Assembly (NCBI RefSeq): GCF_014489595.1
Contig: NZ_CP060790.1
Span: forward strand, 3,534,001-3,598,000
Direction of reading: 5' to 3'
Origin: Paenacidovorax monticola
GTDB lineage: Bacteria; Pseudomonadota; Gammaproteobacteria; Burkholderiales; Burkholderiaceae_C
Length of the DNA stretch: 64,000 bases
Shown: one piece after another, positions 25,642-36,061 of the stretch
Layout: every line of letters begins with the position of its first letter
Numbering within the stretch: position 1 is the stretch's first letter
Made by a program: the position numbers and the translations under genes
Notes under the pieces: model-generated
What the model saw: the letters and a program-made list of their open reading frames with translations, nothing else
Told to the model about the DNA's origin: nothing
Database searches by the model: none

Positions 25642-28600
25642 ATGTCCCATTCGCACCGCCTGACCGCGCTCGGCGCACTCCTGGCCCTTGCCTGGCCCCT
25701 GTACAGCCATGCCGCCGTGCCCGCGGGCGCGGCGGCCGAGATCCTGGCCCTGCAAGGCAGCGGCGACCAGCGCGCCGCCACCGCTGCCGACTGGCAGCCC
25801 GCGCGCGCCGCGCAGGCCCTGGCCACGGGCGATTACGTGCGCACGCGGCAGGCGTCGAAGATGGCGCTGCTGTTCGCCGACGACACCCAGCTGCGGCTGC
25901 ACCAGAACTCGGTGCTCCAGGTCAAGGGCCTGGCCACGCCCGCGCAGCCCGTCACCACGCTCATGCTCGGCGCGGGCCGCGCCTGGACGCAGACCAAGCG
26001 CGCCGACGGCACGCGGCTGAACCTGGAGACGCCCGCCGCTGTCGCCGCGATCCGCGGCACCGACTGGGACATCGAGGTGGGCGAGGACGGCCGCACCCTG
26101 CTCACCGTGCTCTCGGGCACCGTGGAATTCGGCAATGCCCAGGGCCAGGTCAGCGTGGGCGCGAACGAGGCCGCCGTCGCCGAAGTGGGCAAGGCGCCCA
26201 TCAAGCTCGTGCTGAGCCAGCCGCGCGACCGCATCCAGTGGGTCAATGCGCTGGCGGCCGACCCGCTGCCCCATCTGCGCGCCCAGCCCGTGCCCGATGC
26301 GCTGCGGCCCGTGGCCGAGGCACTGGCCGCGCGCGACCCGGCCCGTGCGCGCGCGGCGTTGGCCCAGGCCACGGCCGCGCCGCCCGAGTGGCACACCCTG
26401 CTGGACAGCAGCGTGCGCCTGCTGGAGGGCGACATCGCCGGGGCCCGCGCGGGCCTGCAGGCCCAGGCGCGCGCCGGCGTGCCCGTGGCCGCCTGGCTGC
26501 TGCTGTCCGACCTGCAGCTCATGGACGGCGACAGCGCCGCCGCCGTGGCCACGCTGCAGCAGGGCCTGGTCCACTGGCCCCGGCACCCGGCGCTGATCGC
26601 GCAGCAGGCGCGCGCGCAGTTGCTGGCGGACCGCCTGGACGACAGTGCGGGCACGCTCGCGGGCGCGGCCGCGCAGGACGATGTGAACCTCGCGCTGGTG
26701 CGCGGCGAGCTGGCGCGCCGGCGCGGCGACGCGCCGCTCACCTTCGCGGCCTATGGCGAGGCCACGCAGCGCGCGCCCGACGACAGCCGGGGCTGGTACG
26801 GCCTGGGCAGCGCCTACACCGAGCGCGAGGATTCGCGCCCCGCGCGCGCGCACCTGCGCCAGGCGCTGGACCTGGCGCCGCACGCGGCGGGCTACCAGGG
26901 CGAGCTGGGCACGCTCGAGGCCTTCGCCAACAACTTCGGGCCCGCCCATGCCGCGTTCGCGCAGGCGCTGGAAGGCAACCCGGCCGACTATGTGGCGCTC
27001 ACGGGCCAGGGCCTGCTGAGCCTCAAGCAGGGGCACACGCAGGCGGCGCTCGACGCCTTCCTGCGCGCGGGCGTGATGGAGCCGCGCTACGCGCGCGCCA
27101 AGACCTGGACGGCCGTGGCCTACTACCAGCTCGGCCGCCACGCCGATGCCGTGAGCACGCTGGAGCAGGCCATCGCGCTCGACGACAAGGACCCGGTGCC
27201 CTACATGCTGCTCGCGCAGATCCACACCGACCTGTTCGAGCCCGGCGAGGCCGTGGAGGCCGCGCGCGCGGCCGTGCAGCGCATGCCCTACCTCAAGTCG
27301 CTCAACCAGGTGGCCAACGACCAGAAGGGCAGCGCCAACCTGGGCGCCTCGCTCGCGTTCTTCGGCATGGAGGACTGGGCGCTCGAGGTCGCGCAGCAGA
27401 GCTTCTACCCCTACTGGGGCGGCAGCCACCTCTTCCTGGCCGACCGCTACCAGGGCGAGTTCAACAAGAACTCGGCGCTGTTCCAGGGCTTCCTGACCGA
27501 TCCGCTCGCCTTCGGCGGCAGCCAGCGCTACGCGACGCTGCTGCAGAAGCCCGGCGTGCACGGCGCCGTGGGTGTGACGGCGGAGCGCGAGTTCCACCGC
27601 ATGCGCGCGCCCTCGGTCACGCTCAACGGCATGGACAACAGCCATGTGCCGGTGTCGTGGTTCTTCAAGGTGCAGGAGCTGCGCGGCAGCCATTTCCCCA
27701 TCGACGTGGGCGTTTCGAACCTGCCCGCGTTCCACGACGGATCGGGGCGGGGAGACATCCGCGGCCATGTGGGCACGCTGGGGCTGGGCATGCAGCCGAC
27801 GGAGCGGCTCAACGTGTTCGCGTACTTCAACATGTTCGATCTGGACCTGACCGGGCACAACAAGTTCGGCACGCAGCTGAGCAACACGGTGCAGCAGGGC
27901 GCCGCCGGTGCCGCCTACCGCTGGGGGCCCACCGAGCAGACCTGGTTCAAGATGGGGCGCAGCCTGGAACATACCCTGGGCACGGCGTTTCCCACGCTGT
28001 TCTCAAACCCTCCCATCGCAGGCCTGCTGGGGCTGGGCATGGAGCCCCGCAAGGCGTTCACCGACGTGCAACTGCGTCACACCCTGGACCCGCAGCCGGG
28101 TACACGCCTGAGCGTGGCGCTGGAGCACGTGATCGAGAAGCAGTCCAGCATGGCCGCTGCCTTGGGGCCCATCGCCGTAGACACTCCCGCGGGCGCATTC
28201 GAGGACCTCCTGGCCTTTGGCGGCACGAACGCCATCGACCGCCGCTACACCGCGCTCACGCTGGCCGGGCAGCACCAGCTGAGCCCTGCCGTGCAGCTCG
28301 ACGGCGCTTTGGGCTTCCAGCAGATCCGACACCGCGTGAACGGCGTCAACCAGTACCTGCTCGTGGGCTCCGAGGTGTCGGATACCTCCCAGGCCGTGCG
28401 CAGCGACACCGAGCGGGTGGTCACGCCGCGCGTGGGCGCCGTGTTCAAGCCGCAGCCCGGCACCACGCTGCGCATGGCCTACCAGGACTGGATGCGGCCG
28501 CTGAGCGTCTCCACCCTCACGAGCGTGGAGACGGCAGGCATTCCCGTCGAGGACCGCCTCGTCGAGGCTGGCGGGCGCCACAAGCGCGCCGTGGTGCAGT

Positions 28601-29196
28601 GGGGCTCGGAGCTGAACGCCTCCACCTTCGTGACGGCGCGCGCCGACGTGCTGCGCGTCACCAACCCCGGCTCGCTGGGCGTGGACCTGCGCACGCCCAG
28701 CCTGCCCTTCCTCGAAGAGCTGCGCAACACGCAGACGGTGAACCTCTCCACCGCCGACCTGCTGGAGGACACGCCCAGCTTCGAGCGCGCCACGATGCGC
28801 AACCTGGCCCTGGGCGTGAACCACATGTTCAGCCGGCGCTGGTCGGCCTACGGCAAGTACCTCTACCAGCACAGCAACAGCCGCTACGGCGAGGGCGACG
28901 ACGCCGTCGGCGGGCGCATGGTGCCCTACATTCCGCGCCACACGCTGGCCTTGGGCGCCACCTGGGCCAGCAGCCAGCGCGTATACCTGAGCGGCCGCGC
29001 CGTGTACCGCAGCGAGCGCTTCGAGGACAAGGAAAACCTCACGCGCCGCCCGCCGGGCTGGGGGCTGGACCTGATGGGCTTCTGGGAGTCGCAGGACAAG
29101 CGCTGGATCGTCGGCATGGCGGCGCTGAACCTGCTGGCCAACAAGTCCGAGCGCCAGAAGGCGCGCTACGTCATCGATGCGCGCTACCGCTTCTAG
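25642..29196 (+). CDS. FecR-domain, TPR and outer-membrane beta-barrel protein
   Basis: An 1184-residue exported protein. Signal peptide 1-24; a FecR domain (about 35-170; AIRGTDWDIEVGEDGRTLLTVLSGTV trimmed here to its core IRGTDW...LSGTV); TPR repeats (about 230-560, for example ARDPARARAALAQA and TYGEATQRAPDDSRGW-like units); then a long region of alternating aromatic strands (about 590-1184) ending in YRF, the terminal aromatic expected of an outer-membrane barrel. It should span the outer membrane with a periplasmic sensor part. It overlaps the next gene, a CHASE2 cyclase, by 20 bases, so the two are translated together. Confidence 0.8.
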   Translation: MSHSHRLTALGALLALAWPLYSHAAVPAGAAAEILALQGSGDQRAATAADWQPARAAQALATGDYVRTRQASKMALLFADDTQLRLHQNSVLQVKGLATPAQPVTTLMLGAGRAWTQTKRADGTRLNLETPAAVAAIRGTDWDIEVGEDGRTLLTVLSGTVEFGNAQGQVSVGANEAAVAEVGKAPIKLVLSQPRDRIQWVNALAADPLPHLRAQPVPDALRPVAEALAARDPARARAALAQATAAPPEWHTLLDSSVRLLEGDIAGARAGLQAQARAGVPVAAWLLLSDLQLMDGDSAAAVATLQQGLVHWPRHPALIAQQARAQLLADRLDDSAGTLAGAAAQDDVNLALVRGELARRRGDAPLTFAAYGEATQRAPDDSRGWYGLGSAYTEREDSRPARAHLRQALDLAPHAAGYQGELGTLEAFANNFGPAHAAFAQALEGNPADYVALTGQGLLSLKQGHTQAALDAFLRAGVMEPRYARAKTWTAVAYYQLGRHADAVSTLEQAIALDDKDPVPYMLLAQIHTDLFEPGEAVEAARAAVQRMPYLKSLNQVANDQKGSANLGASLAFFGMEDWALEVAQQSFYPYWGGSHLFLADRYQGEFNKNSALFQGFLTDPLAFGGSQRYATLLQKPGVHGAVGVTAEREFHRMRAPSVTLNGMDNSHVPVSWFFKVQELRGSHFPIDVGVSNLPAFHDGSGRGDIRGHVGTLGLGMQPTERLNVFAYFNMFDLDLTGHNKFGTQLSNTVQQGAAGAAYRWGPTEQTWFKMGRSLEHTLGTAFPTLFSNPPIAGLLGLGMEPRKAFTDVQLRHTLDPQPGTRLSVALEHVIEKQSSMAAALGPIAVDTPAGAFEDLLAFGGTNAIDRRYTALTLAGQHQLSPAVQLDGALGFQQIRHRVNGVNQYLLVGSEVSDTSQAVRSDTERVVTPRVGAVFKPQPGTTLRMAYQDWMRPLSVSTLTSVETAGIPVEDRLVEAGGRHKRAVVQWGSELNASTFVTARADVLRVTNPGSLGVDLRTPSLPFLEELRNTQTVNLSTADLLEDTPSFERATMRNLALGVNHMFSRRWSAYGKYLYQHSNSRYGEGDDAVGGRMVPYIPRHTLALGATWASSQRVYLSGRAVYRSERFEDKENLTRRPPGWGLDLMGFWESQDKRWIVGMAALNLLANKSERQKARYVIDARYRF

Positions 29197-31159
29197 AGCG
29201 CGCTCCCTGGGGGCTACGCTGGCCGGCGCGCTCGTGGCGCTGGCGCTCGTGTGGGCGGCCTCGTTCACGCGGCCCTGGCATGCGCTTGAGTACAAAACCT
29301 TCGACTTTCTGACGGCGCTCGCGGCGCCGCTGCGTGCCACGCAGCCGGTGGTGATTCTGGCCATCGACGAACCCACGTTCCAGGAACTCGGGCGCCCCTG
29401 GCCCTTTCCGCGCAGCCTGCACGCGCAGCTGCTGCAGCGGCTGCAGGCGGACGGCGCGCGGGCCATCGGCTTCGACGTGGTCTTTGCCGACCCCACCGCA
29501 GAGGCGGAAGATGCGGCGCTGGAGCGCGCCATCGCCCAGGCCGGGCCCGTGGTGCTGGCGGCCGCGCGCGAGAAGGTGGACAGCGGCAACGCCGTGCTCT
29601 GGACCGACGTGCCGCCGCTGCGCCGCTTCGTGCAGGCCGGGGCGCTGCCGGGCGACGCCGTGGTGGAGCCCGATGAGGACTTCGTGGTGCGCCGCGCGAG
29701 CACGCCGCCGGACAGCCTGGCCATGCAGCTCGCGCGGCAGGCACGCCAGAGGCAAGGGGCGGGCGCGGCGGAGCTGGCTCCGCTCGAACTCATCGCTTAC
29801 CGCGGGCCGCGCGGCACGTTCGACACGCGCTCGTACTACCAGGCCGTGCTGCCGGGGCTGCTGCCGCCGGGCTTCTTCAAGGACAAGATCGTGCTCGTGG
29901 GCCGCTCGGCGCTCACGGCCACCGAGCTCCAGGCCGCGCAGGCCGATCTGTTCAACGCGCCCTTTGCCGCGGTGGGCGGCGAGCGGTTGTTTCCGGGGGT
30001 GGAGCTGCAGGCCACGCAGGTCGACAACCTGCTCGCGCCCGAGCGGCTGCGCGCGGCGCCCGAGGGCTGGTCGGTGGCGCTCGTGGCCGGCCTGCTGTGC
30101 GCGCTCGTGTGGGCGGGCTGGCGCTGGCACCCCGGCGCGGCGGCGGCGCTCGCGGGCGGGCTGACGCTGGGCACGGGGCTGCTGTCCTGGGCGCTGTTCA
30201 CGGGGCCGCGCCTGTGGCTGCCGCCGCTGGCGCCCATGGCGGCGGCCGTGGCCATGTACGGCGCCACGGCCCTCGTGGGCTATGCGCGTGCGCGGCGCCG
30301 CGCGCGCCAGACGCGGGCCATGTTCGCGCAGTACGTGCCGCCCGAGGTGGTGTCGCGCCTCGTGGCGCAGCCCGAGCTGCTGCGTCTCGGAGGGGAGTCG
30401 CGCGAGGTCACGCTCATGTTCACCGACCTCGCGAACTTCACCACGCTGTCCGAGCAGCTCAGCGCCGAGCAGACCGTGGAGGTGCTCACGGGCTATTTCA
30501 ACGCGATGACACCCATCATCCATCGCACGGGCGGCACGGTGGACAAGTTCATCGGCGACGCGGTCATGGCCTTCTGGGGCGCGCCGCTGGACGACCCGGA
30601 GCACGCCGCGCATGCCGTGGAGGCCGCCATCGCCATGCAGCAGGCCATGGAGCGCCTGGTGGCCGACCTGCGCGCGCGCGGCCTGCCGGCCATCCACATG
30701 CGCATCGGCCTGCACAGCGGGCGCGTGGTGGTGGGCAACGTGGGGTCGGACCAGCGCTTCTCGTACACCGCCATCGGCGATGCCGTGAACCTCGCGGCGC
30801 GGCTGGAAGGCGCGAACAAGGCCTTTGGCACGGGCATCCTGCTGTCGCAGGCCACGGCCGGGCGGCTGCCCGCGAGGGGGGGGCTGCGTGCGCTCGACGA
30901 CGTGATCGTCAAGGGCAAGACCGAGCCCGTGCGCGTGTACACGCCCTGCGCCGACGCGGCCCTGTGCACGCTCAGCGCCGAGGCGCTCGATGCGTTCGCG
31001 GCGCGCCGCTGGGACGACGCCGAGAGCCGCCTGCGGGCCCTGTTGCTGGCCTTGCCGGGCGACCCGGCGGCCGGGCGGCTGCTGCGGCGCCTGAGCGAGG
31101 CGCGCGCGCTGCCCGCAGATGCGCCCTGGTCCCCGGCCGAGGCACTCGACAAGCTCTGA
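29177..31159 (+). CDS. CHASE2-domain adenylate/guanylate cyclase
   Basis: A 660-residue inner-membrane class III cyclase. An N-terminal helix (about 10-30), an extracytoplasmic CHASE2 domain (about 35-300; VVILAIDEPTFQELGRPWPF and GFDVVFADP), three membrane helices (about 305-375) and a catalytic domain (about 405-590). MFTDLANFTTLSEQ and DKFIGDAVMAFWGAP carry the two metal-binding aspartates, and FSYTAIGDAVNLAARLEG is the second catalytic strand. A short helical tail follows. CHASE2 senses an unknown periplasmic signal, plausibly relayed by the FecR-TPR partner whose gene it overlaps. Confidence 0.93.
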   Translation: MRATASRARSLGATLAGALVALALVWAASFTRPWHALEYKTFDFLTALAAPLRATQPVVILAIDEPTFQELGRPWPFPRSLHAQLLQRLQADGARAIGFDVVFADPTAEAEDAALERAIAQAGPVVLAAAREKVDSGNAVLWTDVPPLRRFVQAGALPGDAVVEPDEDFVVRRASTPPDSLAMQLARQARQRQGAGAAELAPLELIAYRGPRGTFDTRSYYQAVLPGLLPPGFFKDKIVLVGRSALTATELQAAQADLFNAPFAAVGGERLFPGVELQATQVDNLLAPERLRAAPEGWSVALVAGLLCALVWAGWRWHPGAAAALAGGLTLGTGLLSWALFTGPRLWLPPLAPMAAAVAMYGATALVGYARARRRARQTRAMFAQYVPPEVVSRLVAQPELLRLGGESREVTLMFTDLANFTTLSEQLSAEQTVEVLTGYFNAMTPIIHRTGGTVDKFIGDAVMAFWGAPLDDPEHAAHAVEAAIAMQQAMERLVADLRARGLPAIHMRIGLHSGRVVVGNVGSDQRFSYTAIGDAVNLAARLEGANKAFGTGILLSQATAGRLPARGGLRALDDVIVKGKTEPVRVYTPCADAALCTLSAEALDAFAARRWDDAESRLRALLLALPGDPAAGRLLRRLSEARALPADAPWSPAEALDKL

Positions 31160-31177
31160 GCGGGCGGAGCCTGCCCG

Positions 31178-31218
31178 TTGATGCGCATCAAGACAGGAGG
31201 GCCCCGTTGGGGCATCAT
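31178..31218 (+). promoter_or_regulatory. FNR-type box and class II promoter of the HPF-like gene
   Basis: TTGATGCGCATCAA (31178-31191) is an exact TTGAT-N4-ATCAA FNR/ANR site. A -10-like CATCAT lies at 31213-31218. The 31-bp distance between their centres is close to the roughly 32 bp of a class II FNR promoter (box at -41.5), which puts the transcript start near 31225 and leaves a leader of about 48 bases. Confidence 0.75.
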
Positions 31219-31272
31219 GGACTCCCGCGATGCTCCGGCAGCCCGCCGGGGCCCCATCAGGAGGAAAGAACG

Positions 31273-31623
31273 ATGCAAGTGCAGGTCCACACCGACGACA
31301 AGATCCAGGGCGGCGAATCGCTGGCCCGCTGGGTGCAGGAGGAATGCGTGGCGCGGCTGGAGCGGTTTCGCGACCATCTCACGCGCGTGGAGGTGTTCCT
31401 GACCGACGTGGATGCGGGCAAGTCCGGCGCGAATGACAAGCGCTGCCGCATCGAGGCCCGCGCCGCAGGCCGCGACCCCGTGGCCGTGGCGGCCGATGCC
31501 GACAAGGTGGCAGATGCCTTCACCGGCGCCGTCGACAAGCTCGTACGTGCCCTGGACCACGACCTGGGGCGCGCCAAGGACCGCAACGGCCGCGAGACCA
31601 TCCGCATGGCGGCCGCGGAGTGA
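31273..31623 (+). CDS. HPF/RaiA-family ribosome-associated protein
   Basis: A 116-residue protein of the ribosome-hibernation family (MQVQVHTDDKIQGGESLA; RVEVFLTDVDAGKSGANDKRC; a basic second helix with ALDHDLGRAKDRNG). It is about the size of short HPF/YfiA and lacks the long C-terminal domain. Such proteins silence ribosomes in stationary phase or anaerobiosis. A strong AGGAGGA ribosome site precedes the ATG, and a perfect FNR box precedes the promoter, so induction at low oxygen is likely. Confidence 0.78.
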   Translation: MQVQVHTDDKIQGGESLARWVQEECVARLERFRDHLTRVEVFLTDVDAGKSGANDKRCRIEARAAGRDPVAVAADADKVADAFTGAVDKLVRALDHDLGRAKDRNGRETIRMAAAE

Positions 31624-31663
31624 TGCGGCGTCCGCGGCGCCGGCAGGTGCCTGCGGCGGATAC

Positions 31664-31693
31664 AAAAAAACGCGCCCTCGGGCGCGTTTTTTT
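31664..31693. terminator. Bidirectional rho-independent terminator
   Basis: AAAAAAA-CGCGCCC-TC-GGGCGCG-TTTTTTT is a perfect dyad: a 7-bp GC stem (31671-31677 with 31680-31686) flanked by seven A and seven T. It sits between the convergent HPF-like and gap genes and can terminate both. Confidence 0.92.
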
Positions 31694-31709
31694 CTGGGGG
31701 CCAGGCTGG

Positions 31710-32711
<1,002 letters not shown>

Positions 32712-32745
32712 TCAGTCTCTTTCCTGAAAAGTTAAAACAACGCAA

Positions 32746-34782
32746 TCACTTCTTGCGGCCCAGCACGGCGCGCACCGTGTCGGCCACGTTCTCTTCGGTG
32801 AAGCCGAAATGCTTGAACAGCACGGGTGCGGGGGCCGATTCGCCGTAGGTGTCGATGCCCACGACGGCCGCGCAGCCGTACTTCCACCAGAAGTCGGTCA
32901 CACCCATCTCGACGGCGATGCGCGGCACGCCGGCAGGCAGCACCGACTGCTTGTACTTCACGTCCTCGCGATCGAAGGTGGTCGTGCTGGGCATGGAGAC
33001 CACGCGCACGGCGATCTTCTGCGCGGCCAGCAGCTGCTGGGCCTTGAGCGCGAGCTGCACTTCGGAGCCCGTGGCGATGATCACGGCCTGGGCCTTCTTG
33101 TTCAGGCCGGCGTCGGAGGGCTCGGCCAGCACGTAGGCGCCGCGGCTGATGTCGCCCACCTCGCGCTTGGGCGCATAGGGCAGGTTCTGACGCGAGAGCA
33201 GCAGTGCCGTGGGCTTGTTGCGGTTGGTGAGGGCCACGCTCCAGGCCACGGCCGTCTCGGTCGTGTCGGCGGGGCGCCACACGTCCAGGCCCGGGATCAG
33301 GCGCAGGCTCGCGGCGTGCTCGATCGACTGGTGCGTGGGGCCGTCCTCGCCCAGGCCGATCGAGTCGTGCGTGAACACGTGGATCACGCGCTGCTTCATC
33401 AGCGCGGCCATGCGGATGGCGTTGCGGCTGTAGTCGCTGAACGTGAGGAAGGTGCCGCCGTAGGGAATGAAGCCGCCGTGCAGCGCCACGCCGTTCATGA
33501 TGGCGGCCATGCCGAACTCGCGTACGCCGTAGTTGATGTGGCGGCCGCCCACGCCGTTCTCGTTCTTCACGACGTGGCCCTGCATGTCGAAGCGCAGGTT
33601 GGGCGTGCTCTTGGTGTTGGTGAGGTTGGAGCCCGTGAGGTCGGCGCTGCCGCCCAGCAGTTCGGGCAGGGCGGCGGTGAAGGCCTCCAGCGCGAGCTGG
33701 CTGGCCTTGCGGCTGGCCACGGTCTCGCCCTTGGTGTGGGCGGCTACCACGGTGTCCACGGCCACCTGGGCGAACTGCTTGGGCAGGTCGCCGGCCATGC
33801 GGCGCGTGAATTCAGCGGCCAGCGCGGGGTGGGCGGCCTCATAGGCGGCGAAGCGCTCGTTCCATGCGGCTTCGCGCGCGGCGCCTGCGTCGGCGGCGTT
33901 CCAGCCGGCGTAGACCTCGGCAGGAATCTCGAACGGACCGTGCTCCCAGCCCAGCGCGGCGCGCGTGAGCGCGATCTCCTCGGCGCCCAGCGGCTCGCCG
34001 TGGGCCTTGGCCGTGCCCGCGCGGTTGGGGCTGCCCTTGCCGATGGAGGTCTTGCAGATGATCAGCGTGGGGCGCTCGGTCTGGGCCTTGGCCTCGCCGA
34101 TGGCGGCCGACACCTTCTCGGCGTCATGGCCGTCGATGGGGCCGATCACGTTCCAGCCGCAGGCCACGAAGCGCAGGGCCGTGTTGTCGATGAACCAGGG
34201 CTGCACCTGGCCGTCGATGCTGATGCCGTTGTCGTCGTACAGCGCGATCAGCTTGTTGAGCTTCCAGGCGCCGGCCAGGGCCACGGCCTCGTGGCTCACG
34301 CCTTCCATCAGGCAGCCGTCGCCGAGGAAGGTGTAGGTGTGGTGGTCCACGATGGCGTGGCCGTCGCGGTTGAACTCGCTGGCCAGCAGCTTCTCGGCCA
34401 GCGCCATGCCCACGGCATTGGTGATGCCCTGGCCCAGCGGGCCCGTGGTGGTTTCCACGCCGGGGGTGATGCCCACCTCGGGGTGGCCGGCCGTCTTGCT
34501 GTGCAGCTGGCGGAAGTTCTTGAGTTCACCGATGGGCAGGTCGTAGCCCGTGAGGTGCAGCAGCGCGTAGATCAGCATCGAGCCGTGGCCGTTCGAAAGG
34601 ACGAAGCGGTCGCGGTTGGCCCATTGCGGGTTGGCCGGGTTGTGCTGCAGATGCTGGCCCCAGAGCGCCACGGCCATGTCGGCCATGCCCATGGGGGCGC
34701 CGGGGTGGCCGGAATTGGCTTGTTGAACGGCATCCATTGCGAGTGCGCGGATCGCATTCGCCATTTGTTGAGGGTTGGCCAT
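32746..34782 (-). CDS. tkt: Transketolase
   Basis: A complete 678-residue thiamine-diphosphate enzyme of the pentose phosphate pathway. The cofactor-binding region is [13 protein letters not shown] (near 155), the pyrimidine-binding domain contains [19 protein letters not shown], and [19 protein letters not shown] marks the substrate site. It moves two-carbon units between sugar phosphates. It heads an operon with gap. The start [14 protein letters not shown] agrees with the family. Confidence 0.97.
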   Translation of the reverse strand: MANPQQMANAIRALAMDAVQQANSGHPGAPMGMADMAVALWGQHLQHNPANPQWANRDRFVLSNGHGSMLIYALLHLTGYDLPIGELKNFRQLHSKTAGHPEVGITPGVETTTGPLGQGITNAVGMALAEKLLASEFNRDGHAIVDHHTYTFLGDGCLMEGVSHEAVALAGAWKLNKLIALYDDNGISIDGQVQPWFIDNTALRFVACGWNVIGPIDGHDAEKVSAAIGEAKAQTERPTLIICKTSIGKGSPNRAGTAKAHGEPLGAEEIALTRAALGWEHGPFEIPAEVYAGWNAADAGAAREAAWNERFAAYEAAHPALAAEFTRRMAGDLPKQFAQVAVDTVVAAHTKGETVASRKASQLALEAFTAALPELLGGSADLTGSNLTNTKSTPNLRFDMQGHVVKNENGVGGRHINYGVREFGMAAIMNGVALHGGFIPYGGTFLTFSDYSRNAIRMAALMKQRVIHVFTHDSIGLGEDGPTHQSIEHAASLRLIPGLDVWRPADTTETAVAWSVALTNRNKPTALLLSRQNLPYAPKREVGDISRGAYVLAEPSDAGLNKKAQAVIIATGSEVQLALKAQQLLAAQKIAVRVVSMPSTTTFDREDVKYKQSVLPAGVPRIAVEMGVTDFWWKYGCAAVVGIDTYGESAPAPVLFKHFGFTEENVADTVRAVLGRKK

Positions 34783-35055
34783 GTAGGGCGGCTCCGAAGG
34801 GGCGGGTTCTGGAAAACCCGTGATTTTACCGGGGGCTCCGTGCCCGCCGTTGGCGCCCGGGTACGCGGGTGCCGGGTGAGTGCCCTGGAGAGGGCGCCGC
34901 CCGTGCTGTCCCGGGGCCGCGGCCAGGGCCTGGGCCCGTCCGCGGGGCCGGAGTCCTTCACGGCCTAGAACCGCGATGGGCGTGCTCCCGGCAAGCGCCG
35001 GATGCTACTGTTTGGGGAGCACGAGGCCCGTGTGCGCCACACGCATGGGGGGCTG

Positions 35056-35412
35056 TCAATGCGCGCGGCAGGCGGGCAATGGCCGCTGCCGCTCGTGCTC
35101 GACCAGCGCGCGCAGCAGCCGGGCGCGCTGCTCGCGCTCCACCTGCCGCCAGGGCTGGCCGGTGAGCGCGGCTTCCAGCGACCACAGCAGGGGCAGGCCC
35201 ACGTGGACGTTGGCGGACCGGGTGCGCACATAGGCTTCCAGCGCACCGAGCGCGCGCAGTTGCTGCAGCGAGCGGATGCCCGCGCGCGCTAGCATGTGCC
35301 GCGCGAGGCTGTCCAGCCCGGGCAGACCCGCGTCCGCCGGGGGCAGGAGCGGCGCTCCGAGGATGCAGCCCATGGCGGCGGCGCGGCCCCGGGGGTGTGG
35401 CGTGGTGTTCAT
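35056..35412 (-). CDS. TfoX C-terminal-domain protein
   Basis: A 118-residue protein made of the TfoX C-terminal domain alone: LARHMLARAGIRSLQQLRAL, GALEAYVRTRSANVHVGLPL, then LLWSLEAALTGQPWRQV. In full-length TfoX/Sxy this domain follows an N-terminal one and the protein regulates competence with Crp. The N-terminal domain is missing here, which is common in betaproteobacteria; the function is unknown. The start at 35412 is preferred because upstream residues lack similarity. Confidence 0.72.
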   Translation of the reverse strand: MNTTPHPRGRAAAMGCILGAPLLPPADAGLPGLDSLARHMLARAGIRSLQQLRALGALEAYVRTRSANVHVGLPLLWSLEAALTGQPWRQVEREQRARLLRALVEHERQRPLPACRAH

Positions 35413-35529
35413 CGGCGGCTGGGTGCAAGGGCAAAGACCGGCCGATTGTTTGCAAGAGCCGCCGCGCACGCCATGCACGGCGGTGCACGATTGCTCGCAT
35501 TTGACGGTTCTTGACGATGGCCACCCAGG

Positions 35530-35976
35530 CTACTTTCGTGGCTTCTGGGTGCGCGCGCGCATGACCTCGACGTTCGCGCGCTGCGCGGGCGTGAAGTCCC
35601 GCGCGGCCTGGGTGGCGCCGGGGGCCTTTTCCATGGCCAGGGCCATGCCCGCATGCAGCGCGGCCAGCGTGGCGGTGGCGTATTCGCGGGCCGTGAGGCC
35701 GTGCCGCGCCAGCGCGGCGCGCACGCGCGGATCGGCCTCAAGCTGGCGGGCGATGTCTTCGACGGACTCGGCGTTGTCGCCGTCATCGTCGTCCGTCGCG
35801 TTGGGGTTGCCTTTGCGATGCGCCGGTGTCAAAGGCTTGAGTTCGGCCGCCGCAGCTTCCATGCGATCGAGCAGCGCGGGTGTCAGGCGGAAGGTGGCCG
35901 GATCGGCGGCGCCCGCCGCCCAGGCGGGTGCCAGGAAGGCGCACAGGGCGACGGTGAGGGCGAAGAGACGGAACAC
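35530..35976 (-). CDS. Exported protein of unknown function
   Basis: A 148-residue protein from a GTG at 35976, preceded by GGGAGA. A signal peptide (FRLFALTVALCAFLAPAWAAG) leads to a helical, charged mature part with a run of aspartates (TDDDDGDNAESVEDIA, about 60-75) and a lysine/arginine end. No family is recognised. A longer frame to 36054 exists but would bury the signal peptide. Probably periplasmic. Confidence 0.55.
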   Translation of the reverse strand: MFRLFALTVALCAFLAPAWAAGAADPATFRLTPALLDRMEAAAAELKPLTPAHRKGNPNATDDDDGDNAESVEDIARQLEADPRVRAALARHGLTAREYATATLAALHAGMALAMEKAPGATQAARDFTPAQRANVEVMRARTQKPRK

Positions 35977-36061
35977 GGGTTCTCCCAGGAAGCGTGAAGG
36001 AAAACAGCTTCCAGCGCCCGTCCAGCAAGCGCGAGAAGCTATGGTTTTTGCCATATGCCGA

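Noticed and set aside
25369..27972. An 867-codon minus-strand frame opposite the FecR-TPR gene
   Set aside because: Shadow of a clear coding gene with signal peptide, FecR and TPR parts; no motif of its own.
32809..34968. A 719-codon plus-strand open frame opposite transketolase
   Set aside because: Transketolase on the other strand is complete with all motifs; the antisense frame has low-complexity His/Gly/Val content.
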